A DNA stretch of 64,000 nt from Parapristionchus giblindavisi (taxonomy: Eukaryota > Nematoda > Chromadorea > Rhabditida > Diplogasteridae): the NCBI GenBank assembly GCA_943737045.1, contig CALSFV010000064.1, forward strand, positions 62,001 to 126,000, in the 5' to 3' direction. The notes beneath the pieces were generated by a model. That model saw only the letters and a list, made by a program, of their open reading frames with translations. It searched no databases and was not told the origin of the DNA. The translations under genes and the position numbers were made by a program. Shown here piece by piece: positions 23,468-35,600 of the stretch (position 1 is the first letter of the stretch; the number at the start of each line of letters is the position of its first letter).

Positions 23468-26400
23468 GGAGCAGTGCATTTTGGTCTTTGATGGTGTTAT
23501 AATGAATCACATATATCGCAGATGTGCGATGAGAGCCGCTCATATATTTCGCATGAAACGTGGATGTAACAGGGGAGGGGGGGGGGTGGAATTTGATTCG
23601 AAATTCCGATTGAATGTGATAACATACCGGACGTAGTATACCCTGAATCGCGCACATGAGATGACAGCAGTATACATGAGGGGATTGAAACGTGAATGTA
23701 TCAGGGGGATGAAGAGATTTCCGGAGAGGTTCCGATTCAATATGACTGTACTTCTTATGATTGATTTAGAGTTTAAATATATCATTGCAAGTATAGACAT
23801 GAACATGATTCACATAGTATGCACTCGATTGAGATCTGATTCATTCCTTTGAATGTCTTTTATGGATCAATGTACTATGAAGATCGATGTAGGGGAGGTT
23901 GAAATGCAGTCTGCTAGAAGTAGACGTTATGTATCCCTGATGAAAACTGTTATATTCTATCGAGATTCCATCAGAGTAATTATGTTGTATGAATAATAAA
24001 ATTGAACATTTGCTATAGTAAAAGGATCAATGATATCTGAGGAATCTACCGTAATCTTATCTAATTGCAGCATCGCGTCGGGACACTACTGCAGGCACTC
24101 GAGATCGCTGGCCATGTTGTGTCATACAAAGCTGGTACGGTGGTTTCAGATTACGGTAGATTCGGGCAGTAATATTGGTCTGTACTAATCGATAATTGTA
24201 CAGGTGGCACACAGATGGTGCCGGTGACAGAAGATCAATTGTACTCGGCGGAACCCTTTGATCAGGTTCGAAATATTCATTGATTACTGTAGAATTGATT
24301 TTGATCGAATCATTTGATCGGTCAATTTACCAGTTGTTTTCTTGTTTTATAGTACAGATTAGTCACGCACTATGTGTGTTTGATTGTTTCACTTCCTGTA
24401 GGTCTAGCCTATACACATTCGAATGTGTTAATCTTCATTTTGGTTCATGTGACGAATATTCATACATTATCAATATATCGACTGATATTGATTTATCGAT
24501 TGGTTATCTATCTCTTAGATGGCTCATATCGCAATGATTGACGCTCTAATGGGAATGTATGTGAGACGAACATGTACGATCGAAAGAGCGATTGATGTAG
24601 TGAAGTGAGTTTATTGATTGATTTGTCACTGGTTATCGCAGCGATCCTATATTACAGTAATCAACTTTAATTGATTTCCCTTGTACAATTATTCATGATG
24701 GGTACGTGTGAGTAGTTGGGCTAACATTTAATGAGCCAAGATGACTCATCACTTATTTGTAATTGTTTTAGTAATTCATACTTTATAAGACTTATCTAGT
24801 GATAGATCGAATGATTAGTCATTGTTCTTGCATTTATTATACTCTTTACTGCTCATTGCGCGTTGTATTTCAAATCAAATCAAATCAATCATTTTATTTA
24901 AATATGTATATTCTCACCAAACCACTCTCATTTCTCATCAATAATAGCTTTCATTGAATTATTTGAATGTAAACTAATGAGTATTGATTGCCAGTCGATA
25001 CACGACCGTAGAGGATCAAGAACGACCAATGGACCCCACAGATGCCCTTCTATTCTGGATCAATAAGATCTCTCTTCTAGTGAGAGATCATGCAGAGAAG
25101 AATGGAACCCCTCTCAAGGGTACTGTACTTTTATTGATTATTGAATGATTCACAATATTATTGTTGTTGCTGTTATTATGAGCTAATGTCCATGATTTGT
25201 AAAACATGATCGCAGAGTAGTCTCAGGATTGTCGCAATCATTAGAATTCAAAAGTTGACAAACACGATAATAATGATTAGTTGTACACTACAGGAATTCT
25301 TGATTTATTGATTGATTTCCTGATTCAGGAGGTGATACTGTGGGAGTGATTCCCGAGATGGAGGATCTGTATGAGGATATATGTGATGGATGTAGTCTGT
25401 GCACCCTCATCTCATTCTACCATCCGGAGAAAATCGATCTCATGGGTGAGAATATTATTGCTTCGTTTATTGATTTATTGATTTTTTAAAATGATTTATT
25501 GATTGATTCAGTATTGGTTGGGCGTTTGATTGCTCTATGTGGATTACTATATAGTTGTGATTGAAGAAATTTTCTAAAACAACGTATGGAAAAAGTTGTG
25601 GGATTTATGTTTCGGGCGGCTTACTTTGTCGCATTGATCGGTAGAGTCACGTTTAAGTCATTAGTGAGAAACATTATTGCAGAGATCTCATTCAACGAAC
25701 AGATGCCGATTACGGACTGTCAGTACAATCTACTGCTTATTCAGTCAGTGATTATCGATTGATTTTAGGCTCACTACAGTATTCTTTTTTTTGCTTTTCC
25801 TGAACAAAAGAATGATGAATAAGATATCTTGAACGGAACTGATTACGGTATTCTCGAAATACGTAATTTTTTTCAGGCGTTTCTGCGATACATTGCCGTG
25901 CAATCCGTGGCACTTCTCGACGGAAGACATATTGTACATGCATGAGTCACTACAGGTTATTGATTGATTCCATCATTTTATTATATTAGTCTATTTTCGT
26001 TTGTCTTTCTTTAAATTAATTGATTAGTGTAGTCAAATGATTCCACGTAAATTTGCATGTGTAGACAGAGAGTATCAACAAGCATGTTTCATGTTTCATG
26101 GCATTCATAAATTTTGGTATAATATATTTTGTTCGATTACTCTGTCTTATAGGAATCTCACTATCTTCGTTATGATTTACAGGTGAACGTGAATGCATTC
26201 TTAGCTGATCTCTTCGATTACTTTGAACCAGGTACGATTGCTCAATATTTTCTTAACCATGTTTGATTTATGATCGCTTTGCCCTATAATTTCGAAAGTC
26301 TTGATATGAACTTGATACACGAAACGTGTGGTTCATGCCGCTTACGTTCTTGTTTTTACGTTCCTGTATATCATAAAAAAGACTGATGATCAGTTCAAAT

Positions 26401-26603
26401 ATGCAACATCCTCCTCTGTTACTGTATATCAATCAATATTCTTCATTCTTATCCTTATTACAGCCACTCCCTCCGTATCTGCTCCCCTCTCCTCCAACTC
26501 CTCTTTCATCTCATCATCATCACCACGTCGTTTTGTGCCCATTCAGGGAATTCCTGATCTGAGGGCAGCTAATCTGGCCTCCAGACCCTCACATCCGCCT
26601 AAG
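19381..26603 (+). CDS. ptrn-1: ptrn-1 exons 1-12 (N-terminus and CH domain)
   Basis: Exons: 19381-19431, 20524-20619, 20942-21043, 24071-24134, 24204-24265, 24519-24604, 24995-25119, 25329-25445, 25683-25743, 25877-25955, 26183-26231, 26464-26603. The CH domain is spread over exons 7-11. It shows DPTDALLFWINKISLLVRDH, IPEMEDLYEDICDGCSL, HPEKIDLMEISFNEQMPITD, YNLLLIQRFCDTLPCNPWHF, STEDILYMHESLQVNVNAFL and ADLFDYFEP. These match the CAMSAP pattern '(D)ALLFWINK ... EDLYEDLCDGCALAAL ... DSLYNLQL'. The ATG is supported by MSFLPEIRDIS, the conserved nematode PTRN-1 start. Confidence 0.93.
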
Positions 26604-29600
26604 GTATCAGAAGACCCATGATCTGTTTTATAAATTGTTAGAATAGGTCGAAGTGTACGTTCCAAACTACCAAGCCTGATTGCATTTTAAGCCGAAAAAA
26701 CCTGACGGCATTTGGGAGTTATTTAAATACCTGACGGCATTTGGGAGTTATTTAAATACCTGACGGCATTTGGGAGTTATTTAAATACCTGACGGCATTT
26801 GGGAGTTATTTAAATACCTGACGGCATTTGGGAGTTATTTAAATACCTGACGGCATTTGGGAGTTATTTAAATACCTGACGGCATTTGGGAGTTATTTAA
26901 ATACCTGACGGCATTTGGGAGTTATTTAAATACCTGACGGCATTTGGGAGTTATTTAAATACCTGACGGCATTTGGGAGTTATTTAAATACCTGACGGCA
27001 TTTGGGAGTTATTTAAATACCTGACGGCATTTGGGAGTTATTTAAATACCTGACGGCATTTGGGAGTTATTTAAATACCTGACGGCATTTGGGAGTTATT
27101 TAAATACCTGACGGCATTTGGGAGTTATTTAAATACCTGACCGCATTTTGAAAGTGTGTAACATAGCTATTCGACCTATGCTAGTAATTTATTATTAACA
27201 GATTTCTTTTTATTAAATTAATGACATTTGTGAAACATTATTTCACAGGGTTGACTTTTTAATTTGACGGATTTAAAACGTGTTCTCAATAAGAGCGGTG
27301 GGGGCATGGCACAATGTTTCAAAATCATCCTGGGTGACTCATATTTGATGGTTGGAGTCCCTTGGGGACGTATACACTTCAGTCAATAAATTGACCCAAA
27401 TTATCGATTTTTGATCTACCAAAAGTCGAAAAATCAAAGTGTGATTTCCATGGCATGTTATATACCGTTCGATAGAGGATCCAAAGTTATATAAGAAAAC
27501 GAAGTTTCATAAGTTTTCATAACTCCATGTTCGAGAAATATTCGATTTTCCGAATTTTGACAAGATTTTTTTGTTATGATCTCATGGCTTGCTATGTTAC
27601 TATTATTTCCAGGGCCTGGATTTTTGATATGTTATGCAAAAATGAATGGGCTATCCGAATATCATACTTATTTGGACCAGCTGTATGCCAGGCATAGTGA
27701 TATCGCCAGTCAAAGTGATGAATTCTAACGCCCAAACGCCGACGCAGGTTCGAATCCGGGTCCAGGCCGAATTTTTTGCAAATTTTTTTTCGGCTCAAAT
27801 TTGACTTTAAATTATATTTTCATGCGTTTTATCTTGTTTTCATTAATTTGTTGTACGAAATAGCCATGTACATTATCAGAAATAATAAAAAAAATCGTAT
27901 AACTGATATTGTATCGGCAAAAAGTCATGGGACGGACGAACATGACGGTTTTCGGCAGTTCGACTTCTTTAAAATGCAATACTTTCAATTATCTGATAAA
28001 AGAAAATAATCCACACTTGAACTCTTCAAATCTCGATAATCGTAAACTATTTGAAAAATTGTTGACAAAGATCAAAGATCGAAGTTCAAAGATCAAATGC
28101 CAAAGTTCTGCAATAGAGTGAAACCTTTTTTGAACATTTTCAACATCTATCGGATTTCATCAGTAGAGGCGTAGGGACAAGAGCACTGCAAGAGAAAAAG
28201 CCTAAGTCTAACAATAAGGCTCGGTGCTGAAATCGAGTAAACCTCAGAAGAAAATTTTCTGCGGGTCTGAAAGGAATCATAACCAAATCAAATTCAGCTA
28301 AATCATTATTTGATAATTTTCCTGCGGAAGAATCATATTATAATTTTAGAATCTCAAAATCCGTCCTTCCAAAAATGTTTGTTTATTTCCCGAGGGCGAA
28401 TAAAGAGCCATGACTACCATAATCTGTATAGAAAGATCACTCGCTTACATACAAGGGAAGTCTGGTTGGCCGGTCACGGAGTTCGGGATCTGACATATAC
28501 CATTCGATAGGCATCCGAAAAACAATGCTTTTCATGTTGATAATTTTGGCAGAATGCCCGTGGGTTATTTGCATATTTTTTACCTATCGAATGGTATATG
28601 TCCCATCCCGAAGTCCGGGGCCGAACAACCCGACTTTCCTTGTTAGAATGGGTCGTTAGCGCATCTAGAAGAAGATTTTTTTTTTAATTTTGGGGCAAAA
28701 ATTTTTTAAAAAGAAGCCTCCACTCTCAAAATGTGTCAGAAGAACAACATTATTCACTAAAGAACTATAAGTGTTTAAAAAGGTTACTTCGATTGTGTCA
28801 TCATTACGCAACAGCGAACAAATTTAATTACACCAACATCATGGTTGTATTCTTTGATGAGCTGCTTACATTGACTCAAAAGATCAGCTTGATTGACTTC
28901 CTGAATCATAATTCATAAAAAATGAAAACGCGTCCCATGAATTTTGAAGATACTATATCTGTAGTAAGATTTTTTTACTCGCCATACTCTCGTCCTTACG
29001 ACTCTACTGATGGATGATATCTCATTTTCGAACCTCCGATAGATGTTGAAAATGTTTAAAAAAGTTTTTACTCTATTGCAGAACTTTGGTATTTGATCTT
29101 TGAACTTCGATCTTTGATCTTTGTCAACAATTTTTCAAACAGTTTGCGATTATCGAGATTTGAAGAGTTCAAGTGTGGATTTATTTTCTTTTATCAGATA
29201 ATTGAAAGTATTGCATTTTAAAGAAGTGGTACTGCCGAAAACCGTCATGTTCGTCCGTCCCATGACTTTTTGCCGATACAATATCAGTTATACGATTTTT
29301 TTATTATTTCTGATAATGTACATGGCTATTTCGTACAACAAATTAATGAAAACAAGATAAAACGCATGAAAGTATAATTTAAAGTCAAATTTGAGCCGAA
29401 AAAAAATTTGCAAAAAATTCGGCCTGGACCCGGATTCGAACCTGCGTCGGCGTTTGGGCGTTAAAATTCATCACTTTTTACAGCTGGTCCAAATCAGGGG
29501 TGTGCGGCAACCACTTTTTTCGGCAATCGGCAATTGCCGGCAAGCGGAAAATAAAAATTCGGCAATTGCCGGCAATTTCGGCAACTTCGGCAATTTTGAA

Positions 29601-32600
29601 CTTATCTATTTAAAATGAGCCAAAGATAATTTTTATGAAGTACTTATCAAAAATCGTTACCAAACGAAACCAATGACAATAAAAAATTGTAACAATGAAT
29701 GAAATATCAATATTTTTCGTAGAATATTTTTAGACTTGAGTGATATTTGGAAAGATTCTTTCTGTATTTGTTGAGAAAGATTCCCTCCGTCCCGGATAGT
29801 CTTTCAGCCGCCGTACCAAATCTTTCGAAAATGAGAATGGAATAAAACGAGAGAACAAAGGCAAATGAAGAGAGTTAATAAAAAATGGACTTCAGAAAAG
29901 TCCAAAAAAATGAATTGGTACGGCGGCAGCTTTCGCAGAACCGGATAGGCAAATTAGATACTTCGTGGCTACTCGTGAGATAAGAAGGTGTTATGCCTTC
30001 GTAACATTATTAGTCTAATGAGAGAATGGATCAATCTCCGTGTCTGATGTAGTGGCCAGAAAACTTTTGAATTCCTGGAGAAAACACAAATGATAACGAA
30101 ATGTCATTCTTAAAACGACACGATTATTCGTTTTGATCATAGGTCGAATAGCTAGGTTATCGGTTGTCAAAATCCGGTCAGGTTTTTCGATTTTTGGTAA
30201 AATTGGTTAAAAATCCGGTCAGGTATTTCGATTTTTGTGAAATTTTGGCTCAAAATTCGGTCAGGTTTTTCGATTTTTGTTAAATTTTGGCTCAAAATCC
30301 GGTCAGGCTTGGTACTTTGTAACATACTTTTCGACCTATGGTTTTGATATACCGAATACATCGCATTTCTAAGATATTGCACACAAAACTTGTGCTTATC
30401 TGACTTTTTTCAATGATTTTTTAATTTTTTAAAAAGAAGCCTCCACTCTCAAAATGTGTCAGAAGAACAACATTATTCACTAAAGAACTATAAGTGTTTA
30501 AAAAGGTTACTTCGATTGTGTCATCATTACGCAACAGCGAACAAATTTAATTACACCAACATCATGGTTGTATTCTTTGATGAGCTGCTTACATTGACTC
30601 AAAAGATCAGCTTGATTGACTTCCTGAATCATAATTCATAAAAAATGAAAACGCGTCCCATGAATTTTGAAGATACTATATCTGTAGTAAGATTTTTTTA
30701 CTCGCCATACTCTCGTCCTTACGACTCTACTGATGGATGATATCTCATTTTCGAACCTCCGATAGATGTTGAAAATGTTTAAAAAAGTTTTTACTCTATT
30801 GCAGAACTTTGGTATTTGATCTTTGAACTTCGATCTTTGATCTTTGTCAACAATTTTTCAAACAGTTTGCGATTATCGAGATTTGAAGAGTTCAAGTGTG
30901 GATTTATTTTCTTTTATCAGATAATTGAAAGTATTGCATTTTAAAGAAGTGGTACTGCCGAAAACCGTCATGTTCGTCCGTCCCATGACTTTTTGCCGAT
31001 ACAATATCAGTTATACGATTTTTTTATTATTTCTGATAATGTACATGGCTATTTCGTACAACAAATTAATGAAAACAAGATAAAACGCATGAAAGTATAA
31101 TTTAAAGTCAAATTTGAGCCGAAAAAAAATTTGCAAAAAATTCGGCCTGGACCCGGATTCGAACCTGCGTCGGCGTTTGGGCGTTAAAATTCATCACTTT
31201 TTACAGCTGGTCCAAATCAGGGGTGTGCGGCAACCACTTTTTTCGGCAATCGGCAATTGCCGGCAAGCGGAAAATAAAAATTCGGCAATTGCCGGCAATT
31301 TCGGCAACTTCGGCAATTTTGAACTTATCTATTTAAAATGAGCCAAAGATAATTTTTATGAAGTACTTATCAAAAATCGTTACCAAACGAAACCAATGAC
31401 AATAAAAAATTGTAACAATGAATGAAATATCAATATTTTTCGTAGAATATTTTTAGACTTGAGTGATATTTGGAAAGATTCTTTCTGTATTTGTTGAGAA
31501 AGATTCCCTCCGTCCCGGATAGTCTTTCAGCCGCCGTACCAAATCTTTCGAAAATGAGAATGGAATAAAACGAGAGAACAAAGGCAAATGAAGAGAGTTA
31601 ATAAAAAATGGACTTCAGAAAAGTCCAAAAAAATGAATTGGTACGGCGGCAGCTTTCGCAGAACCGGATAGGCAAATTAGATACTTCGTGGCTACTCGTG
31701 AGATAAGAAGGTGTTATGCCTTCGTAACATTATTAGTCTAATGAGAGAATGGATCAATCTCCGTGTCTGATGTAGTGGCCAGAAAACTTTTGAATTCCTG
31801 GAGAAAACACAAATGATAACGAAATGTCATTCTTAAAACGACACGATTATTCGTTTTGATATACCGAATACATCGCATTTCTAAGATATTGCACACAAAA
31901 CTTGTACTTATCTGACTTTTTTCAATGATTTTTTATTGAATTTTATTTCGGCAATTTTTCATAATTGGTTGCCGTTGCCGGCAATCAATTTCGGCAATCA
32001 AAAGTCGGCAATTTCGGCAATTCCGGCAATCGGCAACTCAGTTGCCGCACACCCCTGGTCCAAATAAGTATGATATTCGGATAGCCCATTCATTTTTGCA
32101 TAACATATCAAAAATCCAGGCCCTGGAAATAATAGTACCATAGCAAGCCATGAGATCAAAACAAAAAAATCTTGTCAAAATTCGGAAAATCGAATATTTC
32201 TCGAACATGGAGTTTTGAAAACTTATGAAACTTCGTATTCTTATATAACTTTGGATCCTCTATCGAACGGTATATAACATGCCATGGAAATCACACTTTG
32301 ATTTTTCGACTTTTGGTAGATCAAAAATCGATAATTTGGGTCAATTTTTTGACTGAAATTTATACGTCCCCTAGGGACTCCAACCATCAAATATGAGTCA
32401 CCCAGGATGATTTTGAAACATTGTGCCATGCCCCCACTGCCACCCCTCCGCTGTAAAGGAGAATGCGTTTTAATAAAGGTTGAACACTCGGTTATTTTGG
32501 TTTAGAAGGATTCTTTTTTTCGAATTGAATGTCTTGCTAAATATATTTACCTTGTTTGTTTCAGACTCGTTTTCCTGGTGGAAGTATGACGGGTCCCCGT

Positions 32601-35600
32601 CCTCAACGGAGTGTCAGTGTTATGAGTGCTGATTCACTCGCTGGCGCCCGGTTGGTTTCATGTTTCACGTTTCTTTTATATGTCTTCATTTACTGTCACA
32701 TACAATTCATGCTGACCCTTTTTATCCAAACCTACATCTCTGTATATACTGTCTAATCATTCGTTCTTGGTTATTTTTGGTTTAAAAATTGAATAATAAT
32801 AATAATAATAATGGTAAAACATGAATCTTTCAGACCATCACTTCCATTATCTGCTCGTCTTCAACACGAACAACAATGGGGAGGAAATATGACTGCATTT
32901 GCTCAGCTTTCACAGGTTTGTTTCATTCTTATGATTATTTTAGTTCTCATAAGAAAAATTTTTCAACCTGGTGGGTTTAGGTCTCGTGATAGATGGATAT
33001 TTTCTCTGCTTTTGTTTCATCGATTATACCTTGTTTATCACTGTGAATGATCTCCATAATATCGATTGATCGTTGTAGGGTGAATCATCCACAAATGGCC
33101 ACAGTGCATCAGCAGCGTTGGCTTCATTCGCAGCTCCTGGTCAATCTCCCATACACTCGACTACCGTAACTCAATCACCATACTCGAGGTATTCATTTAT
33201 TGATTTCTTTGATTTATTGCATTTGTCCTATTTTGAAAAGGTTACTGCAGAAATAAATCGATTTAAAAAATTGTAATTACATATGTTATGCAAGTTAAAA
33301 AAATATATCGATCGATAATCAAGCAATCGATATTCGTTGTTTAGATCAGATTCGTTGCCAGCAGCCTCGATACGATTGGCCCTTGAGGAGAAGAGGAGGG
33401 AACATGAGAGGAAGAAGGCATTGGCTAGGTATTCATTGACTTTTTGGTGGGGATACACAAACCGACTGGATATTCAACTATTTTATACGGCATACTTATT
33501 CATTTTTGATAAAGCGCATGATATTTTGACTAATGAATGAAACGAGGATCCTTACAATTAGCGTACTCATTCAAATTGTGTAGATACGGAATACACATAG
33601 ACGTTACTCTTCGAATTGTTAGCTTTTTAGAGAATATAAGGGTTAAGATAAGTTACGTACGTTAAGATGATTAGCATTGTGGCAATAGTGAGTGTGCTTA
33701 TTTGTGTGTGAAACAGCCAATCAACTGGTCAATATGATATCCTATCCATGAGAGAGTAGATCATAGACTAGCAAATGATGTTGATACACTATAGATGGGT
33801 ATATCGATTGAATCTTAGCATTATCATGCTGCATGATCAATTTACTTTCTAATCAATAAATAATCCATTAATCAATATATTCTTCTCTACAGTACGATGA
33901 CAGCAGCAGATCGACAGGAGAAGGGAAAAGCTGCCTTCTTTGCTCTCATGAACAAACACGCTAAGAATAATGTTGGTTTTATTTTATTTGAAAAAAATAT
34001 TTATTTTAAATTATCGTTCCCCTTTTCACCATGAATTCCCACCTAGTGATTTCCCGTTTCAATATTGTCATAAGGGGATCAGCGTTCGCGCACATTGCTG
34101 TTTTCATATCTTTGTATGTATTAATGTCATAGGAATCGGAGGGTTCGCCGGCGCCGACTGCCACTGTTGCCACCGCGTATCCACCTGACGCCAGCGACTT
34201 GGTCGATACTCTGAGTAGGCAATTGATGGACTTGCAGGATAAGGTATACGGTTTGACTGGTATATGGCACCACTTTGAATCGTAACAGTTAAGCAACTTG
34301 TATCTAATTGCTTGTTGTTTTCTTGCATACATGGGCGGGGTACCTAGAGCTCGATTCTTCAGGGGGCATTCGAACGAAAAATGGTTAATTTTATAGAGGG
34401 CCACTTTCTTTTCAAAAATTTCATCTCAGTGTCATCTTTTACAGGGGGCATTCCACAATTTCCAAAATCCCTAATTTTACAGGGGGCACCCCCATGTCGG
34501 CGCCCATGTATGTTTTCTTGTATCGGCACATGTTCTGAAAATAGAACATTGAATAATCGATGATGGTTTCAGGTAGATCAAATGAATCTGGAGCGTGAGG
34601 GTGAGAGGATGGCACGTGCGACCAGTCAACCGAGTATCTATCATGGTATGTTTATTACGGTATACGGTAGAGGATGTTCTTACCCAATATGGTAGATATG
34701 GGAGAGTAGCCTGGTGAATTGGTGTCGCATGACTTGTATAAGGATCGATTTTGTCTGGATTTGTAATGCAATTCTTACTTTACCCTATTCATATTCTATT
34801 CCTAATTATTTGCTAGTAACTATCTTTATTGTCTTTTATGCAAATAGTTTCAAATAATTATTTTTGTTGCATCTGTGCGAATTATTTCAAAATGTTCAGA
34901 CGTGAACGCGCCAGCATCAGCTCGTCCCTTTAGTCAATCTGGTGGTGCGGGAGCTCCTCCACCTATGGCCGGCCACTATGCACAGGTATACTACGGTAGT
35001 CACACTATGAGTGCCTATCGAGGACTGACTTTTCTCTTGGGGACTACGGTAGCTCTAACCATCAATTTATCGATTATTTGCAGCCGTACTCTGGTGCGAA
35101 CACACAGAACGAGTTCTACTACCAGGGTATGCAGCCACAAACATATGGACAACAGGGATACGATCAACCTCAGGTATATATAATCCAGGGTACGAATGTT
35201 GTATCAAAAACGCATAAATTTATTATTATTACTACTGCTAGAAATCGAGTAACTTGAAATCTCCGGGTTGCTATTTAACTCATCAGATTTAATGTTAATT
35301 TGTTTGTTTAAATATCTTGACTGTCTCGGATTACAGCCCACTTATGTAATTTACGTTCTATTTTTGAAATTATATTTTAAAATGCAGTTCCACGCGATGC
35401 GTCCATCTCTTTCCAATGGAGTACTCAACTATCTACCTCAACCTGGTCAGCCAATGCAGCAACATCAACAACCATACGACCCTTATGGAATGCAACAACC
35501 ACAGGTATGGGGGTTAATCAATCAATATTGTCGTCAATCAATCAATATGTGTAAGAAAGAAGTGGCTAGAGTGTTCAGGATCTGGATGGCTCTGATAGAC

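Larger units (their letters stand above)
27299..32440. mobile_element. Composite fold-back element in ptrn-1 intron 12
   Basis: The outer inverted repeat starts GTGGGGGCATGGCACAATG at 27299 and ends with its complement near 32440. The left arm continues to about 28190. Its complement is split in two: about 28990-29487, and 32058-32440, because a hAT-like element (31218-32057) and a tandem duplication lie between. The loop (about 28200-28980) contains a smaller fold-back (about 28440-28640). No transposase is visible. Confidence 0.75.

Noticed and set aside
23334..23636. Open frame with a long poly-Asn stretch
   Set aside because: Product of the (AAT)n microsatellite in ptrn-1 intron 3, with no splice or homology support.
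26701..27135. CRISPR-like array of 29-bp repeats
   Set aside because: Repeats are directly adjacent with no spacers, and this is a eukaryotic intron; it is a minisatellite inside a MITE.
27722..27770. A functional tRNA gene at the B box near 27747
   Set aside because: T stem and acceptor do not pair properly and no anticodon arm can be formed; only promoter-like boxes remain.
27592..27798. 68-residue minus ORF and its 75-residue relatives at 29391 and 31114
   Set aside because: They are copies of the same fold-back/tandem repeat DNA in both orientations and have no domain.
28733..28918. 61-residue ORF repeated at 30456
   Set aside because: Identical because of the tandem duplication; no homology, no gene context.
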